Origin: Pontibacter oryzae
Lineage (GTDB): Bacteria > Bacteroidota > Bacteroidia > Cytophagales > Hymenobacteraceae
Assembly: GCF_003576375.1 (NCBI RefSeq)
Contig: NZ_QWGE01000005.1
Location: 305,768 to 369,767 of the forward strand
Direction: 5' to 3'
Length of the DNA stretch: 64,000 bases
The position numbers and the translations under genes were made by a program. A model generated the notes under the pieces. That model did not search any database. It had not been told where the DNA came from and worked only from the letters and a program-made list of their open reading frames with translations. Shown piece by piece: positions 9,061 to 16,769 of this stretch; the stretch's first letter is position 1, and each line of letters opens with the position of its first letter.

Positions 9061-9369
9061 GTGAAAGACTATCTTGATAATATAAACAAGGCTTTTGAGA
9101 GCAGAGCCCGGCTTGGTATTATGTCGGTGTTGATGGTGGAGGAAAAGGTGGACTTTAACACCCTGAAAGAAAACCTGCAGTTAACGGATGGAAACCTGGC
9201 CAGCCACCTACGTGCTCTGGAGGAAGCCCAGTACATTCAGGTAGAAAAGCAGTTTGTAGGCCGCAAACCTAAAACCACTTACCAGGCTACCGAATCTGGC
9301 AAAACCGCATTTCATGAGCACCTAAACGCTTTGGAGCAGCTAATTTTAAACAACCGCAAAGACGAATAA
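9061..9369 (+). CDS. Winged-helix transcriptional regulator
   Basis: 102 residues starting with GTG, 3 nt after the preceding gene. The helix-turn-helix (about 35-60, FNTLKENLQLTDGNLASHLRALEE) and beta-wing (VEKQFVGRKPKTTYQAT) resemble small MarR/ArsR-like winged-helix proteins found with membrane genes in Bacteroidota. There is no ligand-binding domain. It most likely acts as a dimer on the ACTTTG-N5-CAAAG palindrome seen at three promoters of this cluster, including its own; this is inferred, not shown. Confidence 0.85.
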   Translation: MKDYLDNINKAFESRARLGIMSVLMVEEKVDFNTLKENLQLTDGNLASHLRALEEAQYIQVEKQFVGRKPKTTYQATESGKTAFHEHLNALEQLILNNRKDE

Positions 9370-9383
9370 TTTTTTGTTCTCCC

Positions 9384-9405
9384 ACTTTGAAAAGCAAAGT
9401 ACTTT
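9384..9405 (+). promoter_or_regulatory. Palindromic operator (site 2)
   Basis: ACTTTG (9384-9389), 5 nt, CAAAGT (9395-9400), then ACTTT. This is the same three-half-site pattern as site 1, placed 75 nt before the start at 9480. No perfect TAnnTTTG overlaps it. Confidence 0.55.
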
Positions 9406-9479
9406 AAAAAATACCAAATATTTGGATAAGCAGAATAAAATTAATCATCATATCAATAACCATTTAAAACACCATAGTT

Positions 9480-9770
9480 ATGATCACTCAAAACAAAAGA
9501 CTTATCAGCATCTTATCTATTGCAGCACTTGTTTTGCTTGCCCCTTTTGTGGCTATGCAGTTTACAGAAGCTGTTGATTGGAGCGCTGCAGATTTTGCAA
9601 TAGCTGGCTTATTACTATTTAGCACCGGCTTTCTGTGTGAGCTTGTCATGCGCAAAGTAACCAACTGGAACTACCGCATCGGGTTTATTGCAGTTATACT
9701 TTTCGCCCTCTTCGTTATCTGGGCTGAACTGGCAGTTGGCATATTCGGGACGCCATTTGCTGGGAGCTGA
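9480..9770 (+). CDS. Small integral membrane protein, unknown
   Basis: 96 residues with three predicted membrane segments (about 9-29, 36-55 and 66-90) and very little else. The first, LISILSIAALVLLAPFVAMQF, could be read as a signal anchor. I do not recognise the family. An operator-like palindrome upstream ties it to the regulator at 9061, as with the genes at 8431 and 9903. Confidence 0.75.
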   Translation: MITQNKRLISILSIAALVLLAPFVAMQFTEAVDWSAADFAIAGLLLFSTGFLCELVMRKVTNWNYRIGFIAVILFALFVIWAELAVGIFGTPFAGS

Positions 9771-9869
9771 ACCAGGCCGTTTCAAAATGCGGCTGTCCTT
9801 ACGCCCGTTACTGGGCAGACAAAACCTGTTAATGTTAGGCTACATAGGCAGTTAAATTTTTAGCCATTT

Positions 9870-9891
9870 ACTTTGAAATACAAAGCTCTTT
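9870..9891 (+). promoter_or_regulatory. Palindromic operator (site 3)
   Basis: ACTTTG (9870-9875), AAATA, CAAAGC (9881-9886), then a variant third half-site CTTTG. It ends about 12 nt before the start at 9903. It overlaps TTACTTTG, one mismatch from the -7 consensus. Confidence 0.6.
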
Positions 9892-9902
9892 GATCGAAAC
9901 AC

Positions 9903-11357
9903 ATGAAGGTTTACCAATCCATTTCCATAAAGGACATTTGCATCCTGGTGGCAGTAATTGCTTATAGTTTCTTGTTTTACCAGCAGCGGGCAGGGCTTAA
10001 CTTTCTCCTGTTCGCCATACTTATAGTAGGGTTGCTCTATAGCCAAACGCAAACGGACCAACGAAAACAGCCAAGCTGGTACGTTACTGCCGCAGCCGGC
10101 ATACTTACGGGCATAAGCATTGTTGTAACAGGCTCTGAGTTAGCCATAGCCTTAAACATAGCTTCTGTGCTTTTGCTAGCTGCCTTTAGCGTTACGCCGC
10201 GTTCGTCAATTTTTGTAGCTGCTGCCAATGCCCTTTATTCCTGTGCGTCTGCTTTTATAAGCTTCAGCATCAAAACCTATAACAGCAAAGAGCAAAAAGG
10301 AGGCGGGCTTATACTTGCGGGTGTGCAGCGGCAGCACATTTTCATGATCGGGGTTCCGGTTGCAGTTACTACCGTGTTTCTGGTCATTTATGCCAGCGCC
10401 AGCAGTGCCTTCAGTTATGTGTTGAGCCAGTTTGAGATAAGCTTCATTTCAATAGAATGGCTAGTGTTTACTATGATAGGCTTCGTGCTTTTATTTGGAA
10501 TATTTCATCAAAAATTGATTCCTATCATCACCGAAACAGATCTTGCCGCTGGCAATACGCTAACAAGAACAAGAGTTACCCGAAAAAGGGGATTCAAGCT
10601 TCCTGAGCTAAGGTATGAATATAAAACAAGCGTATTGCTACTGGTGCTTTTAAACCTGCTGTTGCTGTTTTTCATACTTTCGGATGCGTATTACCTAACT
10701 ATCGGAACGCTACCAGCATCTGTTGCCTATTCAGATTTTTTGCATCAGGGTGTGTATGGGCTTATTTTCTCAATATTGCTCGCGATGGCTGTGTTGCTCT
10801 TTGTTTTCAGGGGAAACCTTAATTTTATTTCCAACAGTAAAACATTAAAGCTGCTGGCTTATACCTGGCTGGCGCTAAACGTGGTTCTGGTGCTGCTCAC
10901 AGTAAGCAAGAACAGCATGTATGTGCTGCACTTTGGTTTAACCTACAAGCGTATCGGGGTTTATACTTATCTTTTATTAACAGCAGTCGGGCTGGGCCTG
11001 AGCTTTATTAAAATAGCTCAAGTTAAAAACAACTGGTTTCTGTTTCGGAAAAATGCCTGGTCGGTTTACGTGGTGCTGCTTCTGCTTTCTACTTATAACT
11101 GGGATAAGGCTATCACCTACTTCAACATTCATGTAGCCCGCACGACCGATTATCAATATCTCAGCCGCCTGTCGGATATAAGCCTGCCGGAATTGTTACA
11201 AGCTTCCGATAACGAAAAAGGCTTGTTTAGTGAAGTAAAACAGCAGCATTTACAATTTCGAAAGCTTTACTTCTTAGAGCGCGTATCCAAGCAAAACTGG
11301 CAGTCCTGGAGCTACAGCGATTGGCGCCTGAAGCAAAGGCTAGAGGGTTTGGAGTAG
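9903..11357 (+). CDS. DUF4153/DUF4173-type polytopic membrane protein
   Basis: 484 residues with roughly ten to twelve hydrophobic segments and a soluble C-terminal tail (about 425-484) rich in charged and aromatic residues (YSDWRLKQRLEGLE). The repeated long leucine/valine helices with a NLLLLFFILSDAYYL segment resemble the DUF4153/DUF4173 group, whose function is unknown. It carries its own copy of the shared palindrome and so probably belongs to the regulon of the protein at 9061. The family assignment is from memory and moderately sure. Confidence 0.68.
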   Translation: MKVYQSISIKDICILVAVIAYSFLFYQQRAGLNFLLFAILIVGLLYSQTQTDQRKQPSWYVTAAAGILTGISIVVTGSELAIALNIASVLLLAAFSVTPRSSIFVAAANALYSCASAFISFSIKTYNSKEQKGGGLILAGVQRQHIFMIGVPVAVTTVFLVIYASASSAFSYVLSQFEISFISIEWLVFTMIGFVLLFGIFHQKLIPIITETDLAAGNTLTRTRVTRKRGFKLPELRYEYKTSVLLLVLLNLLLLFFILSDAYYLTIGTLPASVAYSDFLHQGVYGLIFSILLAMAVLLFVFRGNLNFISNSKTLKLLAYTWLALNVVLVLLTVSKNSMYVLHFGLTYKRIGVYTYLLLTAVGLGLSFIKIAQVKNNWFLFRKNAWSVYVVLLLLSTYNWDKAITYFNIHVARTTDYQYLSRLSDISLPELLQASDNEKGLFSEVKQQHLQFRKLYFLERVSKQNWQSWSYSDWRLKQRLEGLE

Positions 11358-11464
11358 TCGTTATTTAATAAAATCAAACTGAATATTCACCTTCTGTTGC
11401 CCCAACCCTCTCCTGCCACTTTTTCGTTTAATACCACAAGTATAACCTTAATAGTTGAAGGCCT

Positions 11465-12184
11465 ATGAACACCCTACCTATCAACTGGCTTACCGAAGGG
11501 CTTCTGGATTTTGAGTATAAGAAGTACCTGCTGCTGGCTTACCTGCAGGCCGCCAAAAATGAATTTGGCAAGCAGCGCCTCTACCCCGTTTTCTCGGACC
11601 TAATCATGCATTACCGCAACCTGAAACAGGTGCAGGAGCACAAGCAGTTGGTGTATGAGTCTTTCCCGCAGCGTATTAGCCGCGCCGACTTTCAGAAGCT
11701 GGAGCTGGTGTATGAGAAAATTGTGCAGGACGATGAAACCATGGAGCAGATCGAGGAGATTATACAGTACGCCACGCCGCTCTTTACTGAAGCGCTGGCA
11801 GAAGGGAAAGAGCTTTACGATTTTGTGGAGCGCCACCTCGAAATAAGCCCTGTGGGCATCACCCCCATTTATCACAACGAAGGCTACCTGTTTCTGGAGA
11901 GCCTGCCGGGCAAGGAAACGCAGGTGTATACGTATAACATAACTGTTTTTGAGAATACCTACGAGAAGTACCGAGGCATCAATACGCAGCACCTCGAAAC
12001 TGTTCGCCGCGGCCTCACGCTGACGCACGAGCACCTGAAAGCACAATTGGTAAAGCAACGGAAGGAGCTCCCCAACCCGGCCACTTTTGCCGTAGTGGCC
12101 AAAGTGCCTATGCCCCTGGAGCAGTCTTTGCTGCCTATTGCCAAGCGCTCGCTGGTAAAGTATGTAACGCACCTGGCAGCCTGA
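11465..12184 (+). CDS. Conserved protein of unknown function
   Basis: 239 residues, soluble, with no signal peptide and no motif I can tie to a known activity. The N-terminal half is helical (LLLAYLQAAKNEFGKQRLYP, then several acidic helices); the C-terminal half looks mixed alpha/beta (YTYNITVFENTYEKYRGINT). It lies just upstream of the sulfur leader region, 290 nt before the Cys-rich leader ORF, but has no visible link to sulfur metabolism. Confidence 0.7.
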   Translation: MNTLPINWLTEGLLDFEYKKYLLLAYLQAAKNEFGKQRLYPVFSDLIMHYRNLKQVQEHKQLVYESFPQRISRADFQKLELVYEKIVQDDETMEQIEEIIQYATPLFTEALAEGKELYDFVERHLEISPVGITPIYHNEGYLFLESLPGKETQVYTYNITVFENTYEKYRGINTQHLETVRRGLTLTHEHLKAQLVKQRKELPNPATFAVVAKVPMPLEQSLLPIAKRSLVKYVTHLAA

Positions 12185-12319
12185 AACAGTAATCCATAAA
12201 GTGTAAAGGCACGCAGGTAACCGCTTGTAGTTGCGTGCATGCCTTCATGCTATACTTCTGTTTGATTGGCTGCTGCACAATATTTTACACAAAACATTTA
12301 TACATCACGTAAAAAGCTG

Positions 12320-12327
12320 TAGCTTTG
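12320..12327 (+). promoter_or_regulatory. Predicted -7 element of the cysHDN operon
   Basis: TAGCTTTG matches TAnnTTTG. No clear TTG occurs 19-21 nt upstream. It sits about 35 nt before the riboswitch, as expected for the operon promoter. Confidence 0.45.
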
Positions 12328-12363
12328 CGACCAGTGTCACCAATAGGCGTTATGCCTGAATAG

Positions 12364-12445
12364 ATTTATAAAGAAGAGGCGAGAGATTAGGCTCTATGAC
12401 CCTCTGGCAACCTCCGGTATGGTAAGGTGCCAATTCCTAACCTGG
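12364..12445 (+). promoter_or_regulatory. SAM-I (S-box) type riboswitch ahead of cysHDN
   Basis: The aptamer core is recognisable by its conserved blocks in order: AAGAAGAGGCGAGAGA, GCTCTATGACCCTCTGGCAACC and AAGGTGCCAATTCC. These correspond to the K-turn/P2, J-region and P4-proximal parts of S-box RNAs. It lies between the promoter and the Cys-rich leader ORF. S-box RNAs bind S-adenosylmethionine and normally shut genes off. I did not fold it; boundaries are approximate. Confidence 0.88.
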
Positions 12446-12475
12446 CTCGGCTAGGGCATATAAATTGATAAAACA

Positions 12476-12604
12476 ATGCAAACCTACAACCTTATATCAG
12501 CAACTAATACAGCAGGCCGTGGTTTCGCTACCGCCCTTGCTACTTTATCTTCAGCATCTGCCCACCAAAAGCAGAATTGTTGTTGCTGTTGTTGTATGTG
12601 CTAA
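12476..12604 (+). CDS. Poly-cysteine leader peptide upstream of cysH
   Basis: A 42-codon ORF between the SAM riboswitch and cysH. The body is rich in Ala, Ser and Thr (SATNTAGRGFATALATLSSA) and the end is six Cys codons, Met, Cys and stop. A homologous architecture occurs before the sulfite reductase gene on the other strand, which argues against chance. In a cysteine-biosynthesis operon a Cys-codon run just before the stop is the hallmark of ribosome-mediated attenuation: low charged tRNA-Cys would stall the ribosome and favour read-through. Another frame over the same bases (12465-12713) is open for 82 codons but has no similar logic. Translation is not proven. Confidence 0.75.
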   Translation: MQTYNLISATNTAGRGFATALATLSSASAHQKQNCCCCCCMC

Positions 12605-12627
12605 CCTGGCACTTTCCCCAAATTATC

Positions 12628-12735
12628 TTCCGGTTGTCTTATTGTCTGTGTACAGCTTTGGTTGTACTGAAACAAAGCCATGCCTGCCCTTTTTAAGCAT
12701 CCAATTGTTTTAAAAGAAGTAGCTCCCAACCGGAA
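12628..12735 (+). promoter_or_regulatory. Candidate attenuator between leader peptide and cysH
   Basis: Two competing pairings are visible. TTCCGGTTG (12628-12636) is perfectly complementary to CAACCGGAA (12727-12735). Nested between them, GCTTTG (12655-12660) pairs with CAAAGC (12673-12678), followed by a T5 run (12690-12694) that could form a weak terminator. The first arm lies about 25 nt after the Cys-codon run, within reach of a stalled ribosome. Folding energies were not computed. Confidence 0.45.
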
Positions 12736-12779
12736 ACTTAAAATCAAAGCTTAGTTTTCAAAAGGATTAATTCTAATTC

Positions 12780-13499
12780 ATGGATCTATCACAAGAACTG
12801 CTGGCACAGCTCGATAGCCTGCGGGCTACCCTTACTGGTTTGTCGCCGGCGGATGGGCTGCAGCGGCTAACAGAGGTATTCGATGGGCCTAAGGCCTTCT
12901 CAACCAGCCTGGGCATCGAAGACCAACTCATTACACATCACATTTTTGAGCAAAACCTGCCTATTCGTGTTTTCACGCTGGATACCGGGCGTCTGTTCAA
13001 CGAGACCTATACCCTGCTTCATAAAACCAACACGCATTACGGCAAGCGCATACAAGTATACTTCCCGCAGCATGAAGCTGTAGAACAACTGGTAAACGAG
13101 AAAGGCCCGATGAGCTTCTACAACTCCATCGACGACCGCAAGCAGTGTTGTTTCATCCGTAAGGTGGAGCCGCTAAACCGCGCTTTGAAAGGTGTGCAGC
13201 TTTGGGTAACCGGCATCCGTGCCGACCAGTCGGGTGCCCGCCAGGATTTGCAGCTGCTGGAGTGGGACGAGGCGCACCAGCTCATCAAGTATAACCCCTT
13301 GCTGGATTATACTTTGGAGCAGGTGAAAGACGAGGTAAAAGCGCTTAATATCCCGTACAACCCGCTGCACGACAAAGGGTTTGTAAGCATTGGTTGCGCC
13401 CCATGCACACGCGCCATCGCCGAGGGCGAAGACTTCAGAGCCGGCCGCTGGTGGTGGGAAGACAATTCCAAAAAAGAGTGCGGACTGCACGCACGGTAA
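12780..13499 (+). CDS. cysH: Assimilatory adenylyl-sulfate (APS/PAPS) reductase
   Basis: 239 residues. The PP-loop-like reductase fold carries KQCCFIRKVEPL and IGCAPCTRAI, so both cysteine pairs of the [4Fe-4S] cluster form are present, plus the catalytic ECGLH near the C-terminus. It reduces activated sulfate to sulfite. With cysD and cysN downstream and no APS kinase (cysC) in the operon, APS is the likelier substrate. First enzyme gene of the operon, controlled by the SAM riboswitch and the Cys leader. Confidence 0.95.
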   Translation: MDLSQELLAQLDSLRATLTGLSPADGLQRLTEVFDGPKAFSTSLGIEDQLITHHIFEQNLPIRVFTLDTGRLFNETYTLLHKTNTHYGKRIQVYFPQHEAVEQLVNEKGPMSFYNSIDDRKQCCFIRKVEPLNRALKGVQLWVTGIRADQSGARQDLQLLEWDEAHQLIKYNPLLDYTLEQVKDEVKALNIPYNPLHDKGFVSIGCAPCTRAIAEGEDFRAGRWWWEDNSKKECGLHAR

Positions 13500-13623
13500 G
13501 TTAAAAAGTTAGAGAGTTAGAAAGTTGTGAAGGTTGAGTTAGAGAGGTAAAGAGGGCTTGGTTTCTGATCCATACTTACTCTGTCACCTATTCACTCAAT
13601 CGCACAATCACTCATTCAAAATT
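13500..13623 (+). repeat. Low-complexity spacer with a dispersed intergenic repeat
   Basis: The first part is imperfect GTTAGAGAGTTAGAAAGTT-like tandem sequence. The second (about 13590-13622) is built from TCACTCAATC and AATCACTCATTCAAAATT blocks and ends at the cysD start. The same blocks occur in reverse at 20432-20504, with a shorter copy near 30675. Confidence 0.6.
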
Positions 13624-14532
13624 ATGACAAAGAGATATCTGGATTACCTCGACCAGTTGGAGGCGGAAGCCATCCATATTATGCGCGAGGTGGCGGGGCA
13701 GTTTGAGAAGCCGGCCCTGCTCTTTTCGGGCGGCAAAGATTCCATTACGCTGGTTCGCCTGGCTGAGAAAGCCTTTAGGCCCGGCAAGTTTCCGTTTCCG
13801 CTGGTGCACATCGATACGGGCCATAACTTTCCGGAGGCCATCCGCTACCGCGACGAACTGGCCGAGCGCCTCGGCGAAAAGCTGATCGTGCGCCATGTAG
13901 AGGACACCATCAAACGCAAAAACCTGTCGGAGCCGAAGGGCCGCTACGCCAGCCGCAACGCGCTGCAAACGCATACGTTGCTGGAAACGATTGAGGAGTT
14001 TGGCTTTGATGCCTGCATTGGCGGCGCCCGCCGCGACGAAGAAAAGGCTCGCGCCAAAGAGCGCATCTTCTCGGTAAGAGATGAGTTTGGGCAGTGGGAC
14101 CCGAAACGCCAGCGCCCCGAACTTTGGAACATCTATAATGGCCGCATCACGAAAGGCGAGAACGTGCGCGCTTTCCCGATCTCGAACTGGACCGAGCTGG
14201 ACGTGTGGAACTACATTAAGCGAGAGGAAATTGCGCTGCCAAACATCTACTACACCCACGAGCGCGAGTGCCTTGTGCGCGACGGCAAACTGATGGCCTG
14301 GTCTGATTTTATTTACCAGGAGCCCGACGATGAGGTGGTAACCAAGCAGGTACGTTTCCGCACCGTCGGCGACATGACTTGCACGGCTGCCGTAGAGTCG
14401 ATCGCTTTCGATATTGATGGCGTGATCGCCGAGATTCTGGAGTCAAAGATCAGTGAGCGTGGCGCAACCCGCATCGACGATAAACTGTCGGAAACAGCAA
14501 TGGAAGACCGCAAGAAAGGAGGATACTTTTAA
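13624..14532 (+). CDS. cysD: Sulfate adenylyltransferase subunit 2
   Basis: 302 residues from the ATG at 13624; an upstream in-frame start at 13558 would read through the intergenic repeat. The PP-loop ATP pyrophosphatase motif FSGGKDS is at about residues 37-43, followed by HIDTGHNFPE and IGGARRDEEKARAKERIFS, all typical of CysD. With CysN it forms APS from ATP and sulfate, with GTP hydrolysis driving the reaction. It overlaps cysN by one base (TAATG), so translation is coupled. Confidence 0.96.
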   Translation: MTKRYLDYLDQLEAEAIHIMREVAGQFEKPALLFSGGKDSITLVRLAEKAFRPGKFPFPLVHIDTGHNFPEAIRYRDELAERLGEKLIVRHVEDTIKRKNLSEPKGRYASRNALQTHTLLETIEEFGFDACIGGARRDEEKARAKERIFSVRDEFGQWDPKRQRPELWNIYNGRITKGENVRAFPISNWTELDVWNYIKREEIALPNIYYTHERECLVRDGKLMAWSDFIYQEPDDEVVTKQVRFRTVGDMTCTAAVESIAFDIDGVIAEILESKISERGATRIDDKLSETAMEDRKKGGYF

Positions 14533-15788
14533 TGGATATATTACGATTTATAACCGCCGGCAGCGTAGACGACGGCAAGAGCACGCTTATTGGCAGGCTC
14601 CTATACGATACCAAGCAGATCTTTGCGGACCAACTGGAAGCCATTGAAAGCTCCGGCCGCGTCAACGAAGATGGCCAGGTAGACCTCTCGTTGCTAACCG
14701 ACGGCCTGAAAGCCGAGCGCGAGCAAGGCATCACCATCGATGTGGCCTATAAGTACTTCTCCACCGAGAAGCGCAAGTTTATCATCGCCGATGCGCCCGG
14801 CCACATACAGTATACCCGCAACATGGTAACAGGTGCGTCTAACTCCAACCTGTCTATTATACTTGTGGATGCCCGCAAGGGCGTGCAGGAGCAGACACGT
14901 CGCCACTCCATCATATCCTCGCTGCTAGGCATTCCGCACCTAGTTATCTGCATCAACAAAATGGATTTGGTTGGTTACGATGAACAGGTATACAACCAGA
15001 TTGTAGAAGACTACAAGCAGTTTGCTACCAAGCTAAATGCCAAGGACGTGACCTTTATACCTGTAAGCGCCCTGAAAGGCGACAACATTGTAGAAGGCTC
15101 TCTGCTAACAATGCCATGGTATTCCGGCCCAAGCCTGTTGGAGCACCTGGAGCAAGTGCCCGTGTCTCAGGATTTCAACTTGGATGATGCGCGTTTTCCG
15201 GTGCAATACGTTATCCGCCCGCTTACCGCTGAGCACCACGACTACCGTGGCTATGCCGGTAAAGTGATCAGCGGCACCTACAAAGCCGGCGACCAGGTAA
15301 CGGTGCAGCCATCCGGACAGACAACCACCATCAAATCGGTGGAACTGGGCGGTAAGGTTTTGGAAGAAGCGTTCGCGCCAATGTCGGTGGTGCTGCAGTT
15401 GCAGGACGAAGTGGATATCAGCCGTGGCGACGTGATCGTGAAGGCCGCCGATGGCCTGGAGGTTGCGCAGGAGTTTGAGGCCGAAGTATGCTGGATGCAC
15501 AACAAAGCCCTGAAGCCAGGTGCTAAACTATTGCTGCGCCACAACTCCACTGAAACACGCTGCGTGGTACGAAGCATCGATTACAAGATTGATATCAATA
15601 CCCTCGACCACCTGGAAGACGTGGATCAGATTCAGCTGAACGACATTTGCCGGGTGCAGATTAAAACAGCCGCCCCACTCCTGCTGGACAAGTATGCCGA
15701 TAACCGCTCGAACGGTGGGTTTATACTTATGGATGAAACCTCTTTCGCGACCGTTGGCGCAGGCATGGTTGCTGAGATTGAGTTTTAA
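14532..15788 (+). CDS. cysN: Sulfate adenylyltransferase subunit 1 (GTPase)
   Basis: 418 residues of EF-Tu-like architecture: the P-loop GSVDDGKSTLIGRLLYD (about 10-26), DAPGH, NKMD, then two beta-barrel domains. It lacks the C-terminal APS kinase domain found in CysNC fusions, consistent with the operon feeding an APS reductase. It starts within the cysD stop codon and is followed by a strong terminator, which ends the operon. Confidence 0.96.
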   Translation: MDILRFITAGSVDDGKSTLIGRLLYDTKQIFADQLEAIESSGRVNEDGQVDLSLLTDGLKAEREQGITIDVAYKYFSTEKRKFIIADAPGHIQYTRNMVTGASNSNLSIILVDARKGVQEQTRRHSIISSLLGIPHLVICINKMDLVGYDEQVYNQIVEDYKQFATKLNAKDVTFIPVSALKGDNIVEGSLLTMPWYSGPSLLEHLEQVPVSQDFNLDDARFPVQYVIRPLTAEHHDYRGYAGKVISGTYKAGDQVTVQPSGQTTTIKSVELGGKVLEEAFAPMSVVLQLQDEVDISRGDVIVKAADGLEVAQEFEAEVCWMHNKALKPGAKLLLRHNSTETRCVVRSIDYKIDINTLDHLEDVDQIQLNDICRVQIKTAAPLLLDKYADNRSNGGFILMDETSFATVGAGMVAEIEF

Positions 15789-15805
15789 ATAAACAGACCA
15801 TACAT

Positions 15806-15846
15806 AAAAAAGCCGCTGCAAGTATAACCTGCAGCGGCTTTTCTGT
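15806..15846. terminator. Terminator after cysHDN, shared with the convergent OsmC gene
   Basis: AAGCCGCTGCA (15810-15820) pairs perfectly with TGCAGCGGCTT (15830-15840). An A-run precedes and a T-run follows, so it can act on both strands. Confidence 0.85.
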
Positions 15847-15886
15847 TTTCCTGCTTCCGGCTTTCAACCTGGAGCAGGAACCAGTA

Positions 15887-16303
15887 TTACGCTACCAACT
15901 CAAAAGTATAGTCGATCGTGGCGGTTTTGTAGAGGATCATGGCTACGGAGCAGTACTTGTCCATAGAGAGCTGTATGGCTTGCTGCACTTTTTGTTCTTC
16001 CAGCGGCCCGCCAAGTATAAAATGTATATGGATTGCCTTGAACAGCGAAGGCACCTCTCCCGGCACCCGCTCCGCTTTCACATTGATCTTAAACGAGTCG
16101 ATCTGCTGGCGCTTCTTCTTGAGAATCTGAATGATGTCGATAGCACTGCATCCGCCCAAGCCCATCAGGAGCATTTCCATGGGGCGTGCGCCGGCGTTAT
16201 GCCCACCAATCTCCGGTGAGCCATCTATGTTAAGAACTACTCCTGAAGACCCTGTGGCCTCGAAATGAAAATCCTGGTCTACGCGTGTTAAATTAACTTC
16301 CAT
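15887..16303 (-). CDS. OsmC family protein
   Basis: 138 residues with the OsmC/YhfA fold and two redox cysteines, one in GLGGCSAID and one in DKYCSVAM, as in peroxide- or thiol-reactive members. There is no signal peptide. It is convergent with cysHDN and lies between the two sulfur operons, so a role in thiol homeostasis is plausible. The specific substrate is unknown. Confidence 0.88.
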   Translation of the reverse strand: MEVNLTRVDQDFHFEATGSSGVVLNIDGSPEIGGHNAGARPMEMLLMGLGGCSAIDIIQILKKKRQQIDSFKINVKAERVPGEVPSLFKAIHIHFILGGPLEEQKVQQAIQLSMDKYCSVAMILYKTATIDYTFELVA

Positions 16304-16429
16304 ATTGATAGTTTGATTACCTATACCTGCAAACTACTGCCGCTTGTGCTGCCATGCAAGTATGAGTAATTGTTTTGCAAATTCTTGATCCATGATTATC
16401 CCGCCGCCTGTTTCTTTATTAAAGACCTA

Positions 16430-16722
16430 CCGCAAGTTTCCAACTTGTGGTTTACAATAGGTTGAGTTTGTAACTCAACAGGTCCAGCGGCCCAAAGTAT
16501 AACCGTTATCAAGCAAGCATGCCTTTCCAGTGCTTTAAATTTTCAGCACATATCATCACGCAGTGGTAAATGCAGCTCTGGGCATTGCAGTAATTTTCAA
16601 CTGCCATATCTTAGGCTATACTTTGGTCAGACTAGATCAACCTATATAATTTCTTTTTCCTGCTTGCGCAGAACGCAAGTTGAAAACTTGCCTCATGGTA
16701 ACCACGAGTTGAAAACTCGCGG
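16430..16722. repeat. Four related 9-bp/3-nt palindromic hairpins
   Basis: The 466-nt gap between the OsmC and metZ genes holds four small hairpins with 3-nt loops: 16430-16450, 16461-16479, 16675-16691 and 16702-16722. They share an AAGTT/AGTT-N3-AACTT/AACT core, and two have CC/GG ends with one G-T wobble. They look like a REP-type family. I see no gene in this gap. Confidence 0.65.
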
Positions 16723-16769
16723 TATGTGCACGACTTATGCGTGGAATACGATAACATACAAGCTCTTTG

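Noticed and set aside
12465..12713. 82-codon plus-strand frame between the riboswitch and cysH
   Set aside because: It starts at a non-ATG codon, has no recognisable motif and overlaps the leader ORF in another frame. The Cys-rich frame repeats at the sulfite reductase locus, whereas this one does not.
13612..14259. 215-codon minus-strand frame antisense to cysD
   Set aside because: cysD is unmistakable on the plus strand; long antisense frames are common in this codon usage.
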